A DNA stretch of 64,000 nt from NCBI RefSeq assembly GCF_000281045.1, contig NW_008246097.1, positions 172,530 to 236,529 of the forward strand, given 5' to 3'. The notes under the pieces are model-generated. The model ran no database searches, had not been told where the DNA came from, and saw only the letters and a program-made list of their open reading frames with translations. The DNA is from Saprolegnia diclina VS20. Lineage: Eukaryota; Oomycota; Saprolegniomycetes; Saprolegniales; Saprolegniaceae. This document shows positions 30,968 through 40,237 of this stretch, one piece after another. Every line of letters starts with the position of its first letter. Position 1 is the first letter of the stretch. The position numbers and the translations under genes are program-made.

Positions 30968-33115
30968 ATGAGCGCTACTACGAGCATGAATATCCCCAAG
31001 GGCTTTGCACAGCTGCCGGCGGACTTTCTGCCGGCGTACCGACGCCTCCAGATCGTCAATGCCATCGGGTACGCCATCCTCGCGCTTGTGTGCACATCGC
31101 TCATTGTGCACTTGCGCCGGCACCGCGCGACCGCCTACTCGGGCGACGACGGCGCGACACGCAAGCTCATTCTGCCGTCGTTCGAGCCGCTCTTACGGAC
31201 GATCGCCATCACGTCGCTCGTGCTCGGCCTCTACTTTACAGTCGTGGCCATTGTCAACTTTACCGGTGCGCTCGGGTCGGGCGTCGCGCTCCAAGCGCTC
31301 TTCCAAGGCCGGCAGGCGCTCAACCACTTTATCGTGCTCTTCTTCAGCCAGCGCAGCGTCTCGAAGCGGGCGCTGCGGCGCGCCGGTGCGATCGCGCTCG
31401 GGCTCATGACGCCGCCGCTCGCGATGGCCACGGCGTTTACGTTTCTCGACACGCCAAGCACGACGCGGTACATTGCGCAGTCCATCTACTCGGGGCTTCT
31501 CGCCTTTGGCTACGTGTACATTGCGATCTTCCCGCTCTCGCGCGCGTCGCCGCGGGTGTGGCGCGAGTTTGCGGGCTTTGTCTTGGTCTATTACATAGCG
31601 CTTGGGATTCAATCGTACCTCTTTTTCCGCGACAACATGGGCGTCGGCGCGACCTTCCTCGTGGTCATGCTCGTGTGGGACACGCTATTGCCGTACTTTC
31701 TATGGCGGCTCTTACGCGCCGACACGGAGCACTGGCGCGGCCTCGGGCAGCGCGCGGTCTCGCTTACGCGCGAGCGCACGACGACCGTGCTCCACGAAGC
31801 CGTCTCGAGCGAGGGCCTCCACGTACTCTTGGAGCTGCATGAACATCACGTCGTCGACTTTGCGCACCTCAAGGTCGACGACTGCATCGGCGGCGGCCTT
31901 GCCTCGACTGTGCACCGGGGCACCCTCTTTGCCAAGTGGCCGGTCGCGATCAAGGTGTTTACGCCGCCCGAGATCTCGCAGGCGGCCGTGCTCGAGTTCT
32001 CACACGAGGCCGCGCTCTGGGCCGCGCTGCAGCACCCGAATATCGTTGCATTTTACGGTATTTGCGTCTCGCCGCCCGCGATTTGCTTTGTGTCGGAGCT
32101 CTGCGTCGGGACCCTCAGCGACGTGTTGAGTGCGCCACCGCCACTGTATCTCGAACCGCTCTGGCCGCAGCTGTGTCTCATGCTGGACGCGGCCCGCGCG
32201 GTCGCGTACCTCCATAGCTTCACCCCGCCTTTCCTCCATCGCGACCTGAAGCCCTCGAGCTTCCTCGTGGGCGAGGAGCATGTGCTCAAGCTCTCTGACT
32301 TTGGCGACGCGCGAAGCGTTGCGACGCGTGAGCGCAGCATGACGGTGCGCGGGACGTTCGACTACATGGCGCCCGAGGTCATTGACGGCGCGCAGGGCCG
32401 CGCGTCGTACGATGACCGCGCCGACGTCTTCAGCTTGGCGATCACGCTCTGGGATATTTGCCACCCGGGCCGAGACAAGTACCCGCTGGGCCACCACAAT
32501 CATTTCCGCGTCTTTGAACTCGTGCTCGACGGCCACCGACCTCCGCTGGACGCGAATCTGCACCCGGCGCTCGCCGATCTTCTTGAGAGTGCGTGGTGTC
32601 CGTCGCCGCTCTACCGCATCTCGGCCGCGACGATTGTGTCGCGCCTGGAGCAGCTCCAGGCGGCGCTGAGTGAAGCGGTGCTGGCGCCGCAGCTGTGCGC
32701 GACACCGGTCGTCGAGGTGACGGGCGACGCGCTCGTTCGCCGCGTTTTGGACGGTCCGTACGCCTTCTCGGCAGCTGAGGCAACGCGGCTCTGCAATGGG
32801 CTCATGGACGGCGGCGTGCTCCACCACTACGTCCACAAGAAGCCCTTTTACAATACCCACTCGAGCGTCTACGTGCTCTCGACGCGATCGCTCACCGACT
32901 TGTGCTCGAGCGAGACGACGACCGTCGTCTGCGACTGCAAGCGACTCGCGCAAGGAAAACACAAACGGCTCGCGACAAAAGCGCCGCACTTGTGGCGGCC
33001 GTGGCGGTCCTGGCGAAGCCCTAGCCCGCTGCGCACGAGGCTACTGAGCCGCGACAGCACGAGCATTTTGCAGGACGATAGTCAAACAACACGCTCCGTC
33101 ATATTGGGGGTCTAA
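30968..33115 (+). CDS. 7TM-TKL kinase-DEP receptor, copy 1
   Basis: Intronless 715-aa protein. About seven hydrophobic helices fill residues 20-250, the first two flanking a conserved LRRHR-x-TAYSGD loop. A short linker (GLHVLLELHEHHVVDFAHL) leads to a TKL-type kinase: IGGGLASTVHRG, VAIKVF, LHRDLKPSSFL, LSDFGDAR, YMAPEVI. The glycine loop (GGGLAS) departs from GxGxxG, but catalytic Lys, HRD Asp and DFG are present. A DEP-like domain follows (LVRRVLDGPYAFSAAEATRL, then LMDGGVLHHYV), then the tail motif CDCKRLAQG shared by all four copies. Predicted plasma-membrane receptor relaying to a Ser/Thr kinase output. The start is the first in-frame ATG close to the helices. Confidence 0.87.
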   Translation: MSATTSMNIPKGFAQLPADFLPAYRRLQIVNAIGYAILALVCTSLIVHLRRHRATAYSGDDGATRKLILPSFEPLLRTIAITSLVLGLYFTVVAIVNFTGALGSGVALQALFQGRQALNHFIVLFFSQRSVSKRALRRAGAIALGLMTPPLAMATAFTFLDTPSTTRYIAQSIYSGLLAFGYVYIAIFPLSRASPRVWREFAGFVLVYYIALGIQSYLFFRDNMGVGATFLVVMLVWDTLLPYFLWRLLRADTEHWRGLGQRAVSLTRERTTTVLHEAVSSEGLHVLLELHEHHVVDFAHLKVDDCIGGGLASTVHRGTLFAKWPVAIKVFTPPEISQAAVLEFSHEAALWAALQHPNIVAFYGICVSPPAICFVSELCVGTLSDVLSAPPPLYLEPLWPQLCLMLDAARAVAYLHSFTPPFLHRDLKPSSFLVGEEHVLKLSDFGDARSVATRERSMTVRGTFDYMAPEVIDGAQGRASYDDRADVFSLAITLWDICHPGRDKYPLGHHNHFRVFELVLDGHRPPLDANLHPALADLLESAWCPSPLYRISAATIVSRLEQLQAALSEAVLAPQLCATPVVEVTGDALVRRVLDGPYAFSAAEATRLCNGLMDGGVLHHYVHKKPFYNTHSSVYVLSTRSLTDLCSSETTTVVCDCKRLAQGKHKRLATKAPHLWRPWRSWRSPSPLRTRLLSRDSTSILQDDSQTTRSVILGV

Positions 33116-33241
33116 TCCGCGTTGGTGTCGTAGCGGCGACAGTGCTTTGGTGTAGCGCTGCCAAAGGCGACCTGTAGCAGGCTTGACGACCTCAAGTGGG
33201 CACGGCCGCATAAGATTGGCCTTCGCAGAGACCGGTGCTGG

Positions 33242-33277
33242 GATCGAACCGCGGTCATTTCAGCAAATGAGGTGCAC
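33242..33277 (+). repeat. 36-bp direct repeat, left copy, flanking assembly gap
   Basis: Identical to 33422-33457; the two copies directly abut the N run on either side. Either a real tandem repeat that stopped assembly, or the same sequence placed twice when contigs were joined. Confidence 0.9.
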
Positions 33278-33421
33278 NNNNNNNNNNNNNNNNNNNNNNN
33301 NNNNNNNNNNNNNNNNNNNNNNNNNNNNNNNNNNNNNNNNNNNNNNNNNNNNNNNNNNNNNNNNNNNNNNNNNNNNNNNNNNNNNNNNNNNNNNNNNNNN
33401 NNNNNNNNNNNNNNNNNNNNN

Positions 33422-33457
33422 GATCGAACCGCGGTCATTTCAGCAAATGAGGTGCAC
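33422..33457 (+). repeat. 36-bp direct repeat, right copy, flanking assembly gap
   Basis: Exact copy of 33242-33277, starting at the base after the last N. Confidence 0.9.
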
Positions 33458-34525
33458 GGTTGGAGTATCGGTGGTCAGGAGACGGGCAAAAGAATAATGT
33501 CATCAATTCCTGCAGTAAGAAATGCGCGAGCAAGCTGTACGAGCCACTGTTTTCAGGCAAATACAGCACTTTTCGCAGTCACACTGTGTTCTAATGGTCT
33601 ATAAACAATGTTTAGCAACAATGTTTATACACGTGTGCTTGTACCAGGTACGATCCATTCATACCAACAGATAACGGGCTCCGGCTACAAACGTATGGTC
33701 CTCCTTCATTCGACTTGCGTCGTATTGATGACGAAATGTGCCAATCAAATTGGAATAAGAAAAAGGATATGCACGTTTGTGAAAACCAATGAAAGCCATT
33801 GGTGCAAGCATTTGGCGCGAACCCGCCCGCGTTGGAGCAAGTACTGGCCACACGGGCGGGGGCACTGAACGACGACGACAGCTTGTCGTTGGTTCTTCAT
33901 TTCTCTGTCGCATTTACAGTGCATGCACCCTCGCGTCATTGCAAAGGGTGGGACGGCGCGCTGACACCACGTACCACACAAAAGGCAACGCGGGTCGTGG
34001 CATGTCGCTTGGCGTCGATGAAGAAGGAAAGGTCGCGCGTACTGTTATTCTCGTCGCATTGGCCACACGGCGTCGCGTTGTTGCTTTCGCACGATCGAAG
34101 ACTGCACGAAGATCGCACTACGATCCAATAAGATCCAATAAGATCCGCTCGGCCACATTGCCCTTTTGGAAGTGCAAACTGGTTACTTTTGTCATCACAC
34201 CCACCAATCCTCCCGATTCGATGCTTCAGCTGCAGACGCGCAGCAGATCCGGCGAGACGGCGCTGAAGACCGCGATCTCATCACCGTAATCCGAGTAGCT
34301 CTCGTTTCACGTCAATTGCACGATCCCCGAGAGGCCCAAGCCGCGAACGGCCACCTCAAAAGGTGTGGGTACTACTGTTGCCGGTGATGTGTAGCACAAC
34401 GTGACGCAGTCGCACAGTCGGCCATTCGATGGGCGCACGTTACTTTGCCTACGAACCGCAGGCGGAGGTGGATGCGTTCGCATTGGGTCATAGCTTGCCA
34501 CAATTCAAATTCGACCGTCCACATC

Positions 34526-36700
34526 ATGTCTGCGCTCGCAACACCAGCGCCGGCGCTGGACGACGTCTTCTACCATGACTACCGCAAGGTCCAAGTCGTC
34601 AACGTCTTTGGCTATGGCCTGCTCTTGACCACGTCGCTCGCGATCATTGTGTACCTTCGACGTACGCGGTCCACAGCGTACCTCGGCGACATGGAGGCCG
34701 CCAAGAAGGTCCTCCTCCCAGCCTTTGAGCCGCTCTTGTGGATTCTCGCGGCCGTTGCGGGCGGGTACTGTAGCTTCTACCTCGGCGCGGCGGTCGCCGA
34801 ATACTCGGGTCCGCTCTCATCGCCCGTGTACACGGAGGTGCTCTACATGCCGCGTCAGTTCAACAGCTACCTCGTTGTCGTGTACCTTAGCCAGCCGAGC
34901 TTGTCGCTGCCGTCCTTGCACCGTGCGCTCGCGATAGCGGTCGTCTTGGCGGCCGGCGCGCCGCTCATTGCACTCCTCACGGTCGCGATTGATACCGACT
35001 TGCAGGTCCGGTACACGCTCCTCACAATCTACCGGTCGATCATGGTGCTCGGGTTCCTCTACCGCTTTGTCTGGCCCGGCTCGCGCGCGAATCGCCGCGC
35101 GTGGCGCATCTTCCTCGGCTTTGTGCTCGTCTACTATGTGAGCTTCTTCTCGCAGACGTACATGTTCTTCAAGGACCTCTCGACCGAAGGCACGTTCTTC
35201 CTCTTCACGACGTCGTTTTGGTACGTCCTGGCGCCGTTTGCGATCTGGCAGCTCCTCAAGGCCGACACGGAGCACTGGCGCGGCGTCGGGCGCCAAGCCA
35301 TTTTGCAAAACCCCGACACAAAGGTCCACGAAGTGGTGTCGGCCCAAGGTCTCCACGTCCTTCTTGAAGTCCACCAGCGTGATGTCATTGACTTTGCCCA
35401 TCTCAAGATCGACGACAAGATCGGCGTTGGCGCCACGTCCGATGTCTACAAGGGCCTGCTCCGCTCCTCGACGCGCGTCGCCGTCAAGGTCTACACGCCC
35501 AACGAGATCTCGGAGGCGACGATCACCGAGTTTTCCCAAGAAACCGCGCTTTGCGCCGCGCTCAAGCACCCGAACATCGTGGCCTTCTATGGCATGTGCG
35601 TCGCGCCGCCGGCGATTTGCCTCGTCTCGGAGCTCTGCGAGTGCTCGCTCGATGCGCTCTTGACGCAGCCCCGGCCAGCGTACACGGACCCGCTGCTCGC
35701 CCAAATCGTGCTCATGCTGGACGCGGCCCGCGCGGTCGCGTACCTCCACAGCTTCTCGCCGCCGTTCTTGCATCGGGATCTCAAGCCGGCCAACTTTTTG
35801 CTGGACGTCAACCACGTGCTCAAGCTCACCGACTTTGGCGAGTCGCGCAGTCTCTCGAACCGCGCCATGACGATCAAGGGCACGATCGAGTACATGGCGC
35901 CAGAGGTCATCGAAGGCAAGCAAGGCGTCGCGACGTACACGCACGTCGCCGACGTCTACTCGCTCGCGATCACGCTCTGGGACATTTTGCACCCGGGCCG
36001 TGAAAAGTACCCGGTCGGCCGCCAGAACCCGCTCAAAATCTTTGAAATGGTACTCGACGGCCAGCGCCCGCCGCTCGACCACGAGCTGCACCCGCTTCTG
36101 CGGGACGTGCTGGAGAGCGCGTGGTGCTCGCAGCCCGAGTACCGCCCGTCAGCCATGGCGATCGTCCAAGCTCTCGAACAAGTCCAAGAAGAGCTCTGCG
36201 GCATTCTGGCGCAGAACCTCCTCCGCGTCATCAAGTGCCTCGGGCCGCACTTGGCGGCGACCGGCAATGAGCTCACGCACTGCTTGATCCAGAACGAGTA
36301 TGCGTTCACGGTGGCTGAGGCGACGCGGCTCGGGAACGCGCTCATGGACGCGGGTCTCCTGCACCACGAGACGCACGAGCGGGCATTTGAAGACTCGGCA
36401 ACGATCACGTACTTCTTCCATGAGCAAGCGATTGAGCTCAGCCAGCCATGCGTGCTGCTCTCCAAGGACAACAAGTCGAACGACGGAGGCGACAGCAGCC
36501 ACAACGTCGACCTCCTTGAAGCTGGGTGCCGCTGCCGCCAGCACGCGCAAGGGCACGTGCCGCAGGCAAAAACCAAGTGGTATCAACGCCCGCGGAAAGA
36601 GCGCCCCAAGGTGAACGCGCTCACTGTGCACTTGCTCAACGACCTCGCCGAAGAAGACTCGCTGCACAAGGTCTCGGACACTACGTCGCTTTCCGGCTAG
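34526..36700 (+). CDS. 7TM-TKL kinase-DEP receptor, copy 2
   Basis: Intronless, 724 aa. Seven helices lie within about residues 20-255, with YLRRTRSTAYLGD after the first. The kinase domain spans about 290-570: KIGVGATSDVYKG, VAVKVYTPNEISEATI, FLHRDLKPANFLLDVNH near 415, TDFGESR near 436, EYMAPEVI, DVYSLAITLWD. All catalytic residues are intact. The DEP domain is near 585-635 (NEYAFTVAEATRLGNALMDA, GLLHHE). The tail has CRCRQHAQGH and ends ALTVHLLNDLAEED, also found in copy 4. Closest to copy 4 by motif identity. Same strand as copy 1, 1.4 kb apart. Confidence 0.9.
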   Translation: MSALATPAPALDDVFYHDYRKVQVVNVFGYGLLLTTSLAIIVYLRRTRSTAYLGDMEAAKKVLLPAFEPLLWILAAVAGGYCSFYLGAAVAEYSGPLSSPVYTEVLYMPRQFNSYLVVVYLSQPSLSLPSLHRALAIAVVLAAGAPLIALLTVAIDTDLQVRYTLLTIYRSIMVLGFLYRFVWPGSRANRRAWRIFLGFVLVYYVSFFSQTYMFFKDLSTEGTFFLFTTSFWYVLAPFAIWQLLKADTEHWRGVGRQAILQNPDTKVHEVVSAQGLHVLLEVHQRDVIDFAHLKIDDKIGVGATSDVYKGLLRSSTRVAVKVYTPNEISEATITEFSQETALCAALKHPNIVAFYGMCVAPPAICLVSELCECSLDALLTQPRPAYTDPLLAQIVLMLDAARAVAYLHSFSPPFLHRDLKPANFLLDVNHVLKLTDFGESRSLSNRAMTIKGTIEYMAPEVIEGKQGVATYTHVADVYSLAITLWDILHPGREKYPVGRQNPLKIFEMVLDGQRPPLDHELHPLLRDVLESAWCSQPEYRPSAMAIVQALEQVQEELCGILAQNLLRVIKCLGPHLAATGNELTHCLIQNEYAFTVAEATRLGNALMDAGLLHHETHERAFEDSATITYFFHEQAIELSQPCVLLSKDNKSNDGGDSSHNVDLLEAGCRCRQHAQGHVPQAKTKWYQRPRKERPKVNALTVHLLNDLAEEDSLHKVSDTTSLSG

Positions 36701-37056
36701 TAGGCTGTCGGCGAGCTCACTTCGACTCATCGTATTCGTGTAGTCTCTAATCATGTATCTTCTTTTGTCTACTTCAATACTTGAATGAGTGTCGAGCTGC
36801 CGCGTCGACTACCTAACCCTAAACCTAACCCACAGACGGGAGTTCCGAGGCTCGTTTTGGCACAGGAGGACCCGTACGTGGAGGGGACTAGAACGCGATC
36901 GATGGTTATCTCTGACTGTATGGGCGACATTGCGCCAGCGTGAGTCACGTTGGCTCTTGGCCTGAGAACGTAGTTACTAGATCTGCACACGAGGCCAGGT
37001 CGTTCGTCATTCCGTAAGTTAATAAATGGGTTTACATACAGGGGTCCCATAGTGTT
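36701..37056. other. convergent 3' region between copies 2 and 3
   Basis: 356 nt where plus-strand copy 2 and minus-strand copy 3 end. It holds the telomere-like tract at 36812-36831 and no coding frame. Confidence 0.6.
36812..36831. repeat. interstitial telomere-like tract
   Basis: CCTAACCCTAAACCTAACCC mixes CCTAA, CCCTAAA and CCTAACCC units, i.e. TTAGGG/TTTAGGG-type telomere repeat read from the other strand. TTTAGGG is the telomere repeat reported for oomycetes. At about three units it is short and could arise by chance or by break repair. Confidence 0.65.
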
Positions 37057-39279
37057 TCACGCGTCGTCGAGGAGTGCGAGGACGATACTGTCAGTCGAGA
37101 GCCGGTCATTGTCTTGCATCGGTAGCATCGGCACCTTGCTCTTCCGTGGGCGCGGTGGTGCTGGCGTCGGACGCTGCTGTGTCGTCGATGGCCGACGAGA
37201 CCGCCGAACACCAAAGCCTTGGGCATAACTGCGGCACGCGCAGGTCGCGGTGGTGGTCGCCACGGGGGCGCGGGGCGCGGCGCCCTGCACCGACAACTCG
37301 TCTTCGCCAATGCAGTCGAGCGGCGAGCCCGCGGTCTCAAACATGTAGAGTTCGTCGGGCCGGCCTTCAAAACCGCGGTGGTGGGTGATATGATGGAGGT
37401 ACCCCGCGTCCATGAGCATATGCCCGATGCGAAGTGCGGCCTGGGGACTGCGCGCGTACTCGAGCTCGCAGAGGCCGTCGACGAGTGCGTCCCCCGGGAT
37501 GCCCACTGCCAGCTTGGGGCGCGGCGCCCCGTGGAAGCGCAGCAGCTCGCAGCGTGGCGACCGGTACATGTCGCCGGCCACCGAGCACAGCAGCGTCACT
37601 TGCAGCGCCTCGAGGTCGCGGACGATGGCGGCGGCCGACGGGCGAAAGTGGGGCTCGTCGCCCCACGCACTCGTAATGATTTCTTGCAGCGCAATATGCA
37701 CCTCGTGGTGCATCGACGGTCGGTGGCCGTCGAGGACCATTTCAAAGACGCGAAACGTGTTGCCGTACCCGTTCGGGTACTTGTCGCGGCCCGGGTGCAG
37801 AATGTCCCAGAGCGTCATGCTGAGGCTGTAGACGTCGGCGGCTTCGCAGTAGATCGCCGCGCCCTTTGCGCCGCCAATGATCTCTGGTGCCATGTACTCG
37901 ACCGTGCCCTGCATCGACATGAGCACGTCGCCCGGGTGGGCGATGGGCGTGGCCGCGCCCCGGGGCGCGAGACGCCGCGCCGCCGAAAAGTCGGTGAGCT
38001 TGAGTACGTGCTGGTCATCGAGGAGAAAGCTAAAGGGGCGTATGTCCCGGTGCAAGAAGGGCGGCGAGAAGCTGTGGAGGTAAGCCACTGCGCGGGCCGC
38101 GTCGAGCATGAGACCGAGCTGGTCGAGCACCGGGGCGCGCGTCGTCGGTGGCGGCTCGGCGAGGTACGCCTCGAGCGAGCACTCGCAGAGCTCTGTGACG
38201 AGACACACCATGGGCGGGGAGATGCACATGCCGTAGAATGTCACCACATTGGGGTGGGCAAACATCGCACAGCGCGCTGTCTCGTGCGAGAAGACGGCGA
38301 GCGTCGCCTCGGTGATCTCGGACGGCGCGTAGACCTTGACGGCCACCGCGTACCGACCGTGGAGAGCGCCACGGTAGATCTGCGCAGTAGCGCAAACACC
38401 AATTTTGACTTCGAGCTTGAGATGGGCAAAGTCGATGACGCAGTCGCGGTGGCGGTCGAGGAGGTCATGCAAGCCTTTCGTCGAGACGGCTTCGTCCATC
38501 ACGGGCGTCTCGGTCGCGCTCGCGAGGCCGCGCCAGTACTGCGTGTCGGCCTTGAGCAGCCGCCAGATCCAGATCGGCGTCACACTTGCATACAGGGCTG
38601 TCACAAAGACGGTTTGGTTGGTGGGCTTGACTTGCTCGTGGAAGGCGAGCGTCATGACGGCGAGGACGAGCGCATGGAAGCCGAGGATGTAGGCACAGAA
38701 TAATCGGATGATGCGCGGGTTCGCTCGGGACATGGGCCACCGAAGGAGGTAGAGATAGTAGAGCATGACGCCGACGCGCACGACCACAAGACTGTAGTAG
38801 CACGACGGCGACGTGATGGCTGGCAGCTCGACGGGCTCGAAATGCGCAAAGACGGCGGCCACGACGACCGGTATGACGGCGAGCACAAGGCTCAGCAACG
38901 TCGAGCGCCATAGCGCGCGCGCCGACACGTTTGTCTGGTGCAAGAAGATGGTCACAACGTATACGATGCACTGCCGGCCTTGCAGGAGCGCCTCGGGCAG
39001 CACGCGGGAGCGCGGCGCGACAGCCTCGGACCGCCAGAGAAGGTAGACCAAGAAGAGCGCAAACGGCGCCGTGAGGCCGCAGAGGACCCAAAAGAGCGGC
39101 TCGAACGCTGGCAAGAGCACCTTGCGCGTGGCGTCGACGTCGCCGGCGTAGGCCGACGACCGGTGCCGGCGAAGGTGCGCGATGCAAGCGACCGAGAGGC
39201 CGAGCGTGATGCCGTAGCCCGCCGAGTAGGCGAGCTGCGTCGTGCGCGCGTGCGCCAAGACGTACGTGGTCGCGTTCAT
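37057..39279 (-). CDS. 7TM-TKL kinase-DEP receptor, copy 3, degenerate catalytic motifs
   Basis: Intronless, 740 aa, opposite strand to its three paralogues. Seven helices with HLRRHRSSAYAGD after the first. In the kinase domain the glycine loop reads KIGVCATAQIYRG (Cys for the second Gly), VAVKVY keeps the Lys, the catalytic loop is FLHRDIRPFSFLL (Arg for the usual Lys), and DFG is changed to TDFSAAR; YMAPEII is intact. The Asp residues for metal and catalysis remain, so weak activity cannot be excluded, but a pseudokinase role is plausible. A DEP-like region (CELEYARSPQAALRIGHML, DAGYLHH) and the CACRSYAQGF tail motif are present. The start at 39279 is the first in-frame ATG. Confidence 0.87.
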   Translation of the reverse strand: MNATTYVLAHARTTQLAYSAGYGITLGLSVACIAHLRRHRSSAYAGDVDATRKVLLPAFEPLFWVLCGLTAPFALFLVYLLWRSEAVAPRSRVLPEALLQGRQCIVYVVTIFLHQTNVSARALWRSTLLSLVLAVIPVVVAAVFAHFEPVELPAITSPSCYYSLVVVRVGVMLYYLYLLRWPMSRANPRIIRLFCAYILGFHALVLAVMTLAFHEQVKPTNQTVFVTALYASVTPIWIWRLLKADTQYWRGLASATETPVMDEAVSTKGLHDLLDRHRDCVIDFAHLKLEVKIGVCATAQIYRGALHGRYAVAVKVYAPSEITEATLAVFSHETARCAMFAHPNVVTFYGMCISPPMVCLVTELCECSLEAYLAEPPPTTRAPVLDQLGLMLDAARAVAYLHSFSPPFLHRDIRPFSFLLDDQHVLKLTDFSAARRLAPRGAATPIAHPGDVLMSMQGTVEYMAPEIIGGAKGAAIYCEAADVYSLSMTLWDILHPGRDKYPNGYGNTFRVFEMVLDGHRPSMHHEVHIALQEIITSAWGDEPHFRPSAAAIVRDLEALQVTLLCSVAGDMYRSPRCELLRFHGAPRPKLAVGIPGDALVDGLCELEYARSPQAALRIGHMLMDAGYLHHITHHRGFEGRPDELYMFETAGSPLDCIGEDELSVQGAAPRAPVATTTATCACRSYAQGFGVRRSRRPSTTQQRPTPAPPRPRKSKVPMLPMQDNDRLSTDSIVLALLDDA

Positions 39280-40237
39280 CTCATGCGTCGTCGTCGTTTG
39301 CTCGGCCGTTGGGAGAAAGGCCAGAAAAGGCCAGTTGTTGATAGGCACCACTTGCCAGATCTCAGACGGTCGCGGATCCAGCCGTGCTTGGAGCCGTTGG
39401 ATAATGACTCGAGGAGCATCGACTCGAGATGGCGGCGGCAAGGCAAGAGCTGCTGTTCGAGCTGCTATTCGTTATAGCTGGTTGTGCTCATCGCAGCTCG
39501 CAGCTAGTAGCAGTGCTACTGTGTGGCAATGTAGGACCGTAACACGGAAGCCACAAAGCAGGTGGTACGACAGCAGCGACCTTGATCAGTTGCACTGATC
39601 GTAGCTAATAGCTCTGATATAGACCAGCCTTGCGCCAACGTTGCAACTTTGCACGAGCAGAGACGTCGGAACGAGCGCCCTTGCTCGGTTCTTTGACAAG
39701 CGCTGGTCCGTTGGCTGAGGCTGCGTACGATGGCGTTGGCATCTCGAGCGATGACAAGGCGCGGTCTTCTACGACCAGCGCAGCGGCTACATGGTGTGCA
39801 ATGGTCATCGGCGATGGGCGCGTCGACGAGGCCGAGGAGAAGACGTCGCGTTCTCGACTGCAAGTCAAAATATCCTACGTGTAAGGGTACCTACATTCAT
39901 TGCTTGTCGTCTTGATACAGATACAGTAGTCATGTAAGCTAGTGTTGGTAGCGCAAGGACGATATCTTGGGGGTGAGATTCGCCCGTGATGTTATCCACA
40001 GGGCGGACGCCACAAATTCGAATAAAATGCGTTTTGCTAGCCATATCAATATTTTCAGAGAGATAGATGACTTCAAAAACGCAATTGTACTGAACAGGAC
40101 CCATAAACTGAGGTTGAAGTTGATGCGCCTCGTCTGGAAGCTGCCGCCCAGAACTTTATGCTTCATGAGTCACGAATTGCAGCTCTTCTACTGCACTCAA
40201 GATAGCTGCCCAGTTTCGATTTTCCTCCAGTTGCTCC
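39280..40237. other. divergent promoter region between copies 3 and 4
   Basis: About 960 nt. A plus-strand frame at 39630-39884 has some protein-like texture but no domain or neighbour exon. Nothing else is supported. Confidence 0.5.

Larger units (their letters stand above)
33116..34525. other. intergenic with assembly gap
   Basis: About 1.4 kb between receptor copies 1 and 2, including a 144-nt run of N (33278-33421). Short frames outside the gap have no recognisable domain. A GGTTCGATCCC string on the minus strand resembles a tRNA B box, but the T-stem does not pair. Confidence 0.55.

Noticed and set aside
33180-33277. tRNA gene on the minus strand (B-box-like GGTTCGATCCC)
   Set aside because: The T-stem does not pair beyond two bases and no A box or acceptor stem is found at the right distance.
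33183-33497. Open frames spanning the N run
   Set aside because: Openness is only due to undetermined bases; the flanking sequence is the duplicated 36-mer.
37219-38703. 494-residue plus-strand frame opposite receptor copy 3
   Set aside because: Shadow of the GC-rich minus-strand gene, which has full domain homology.
39630-39884. 84-residue plus-strand frame between receptor copies 3 and 4
   Set aside because: Some protein-like composition but no homology, no exon partner and located in a divergent promoter.
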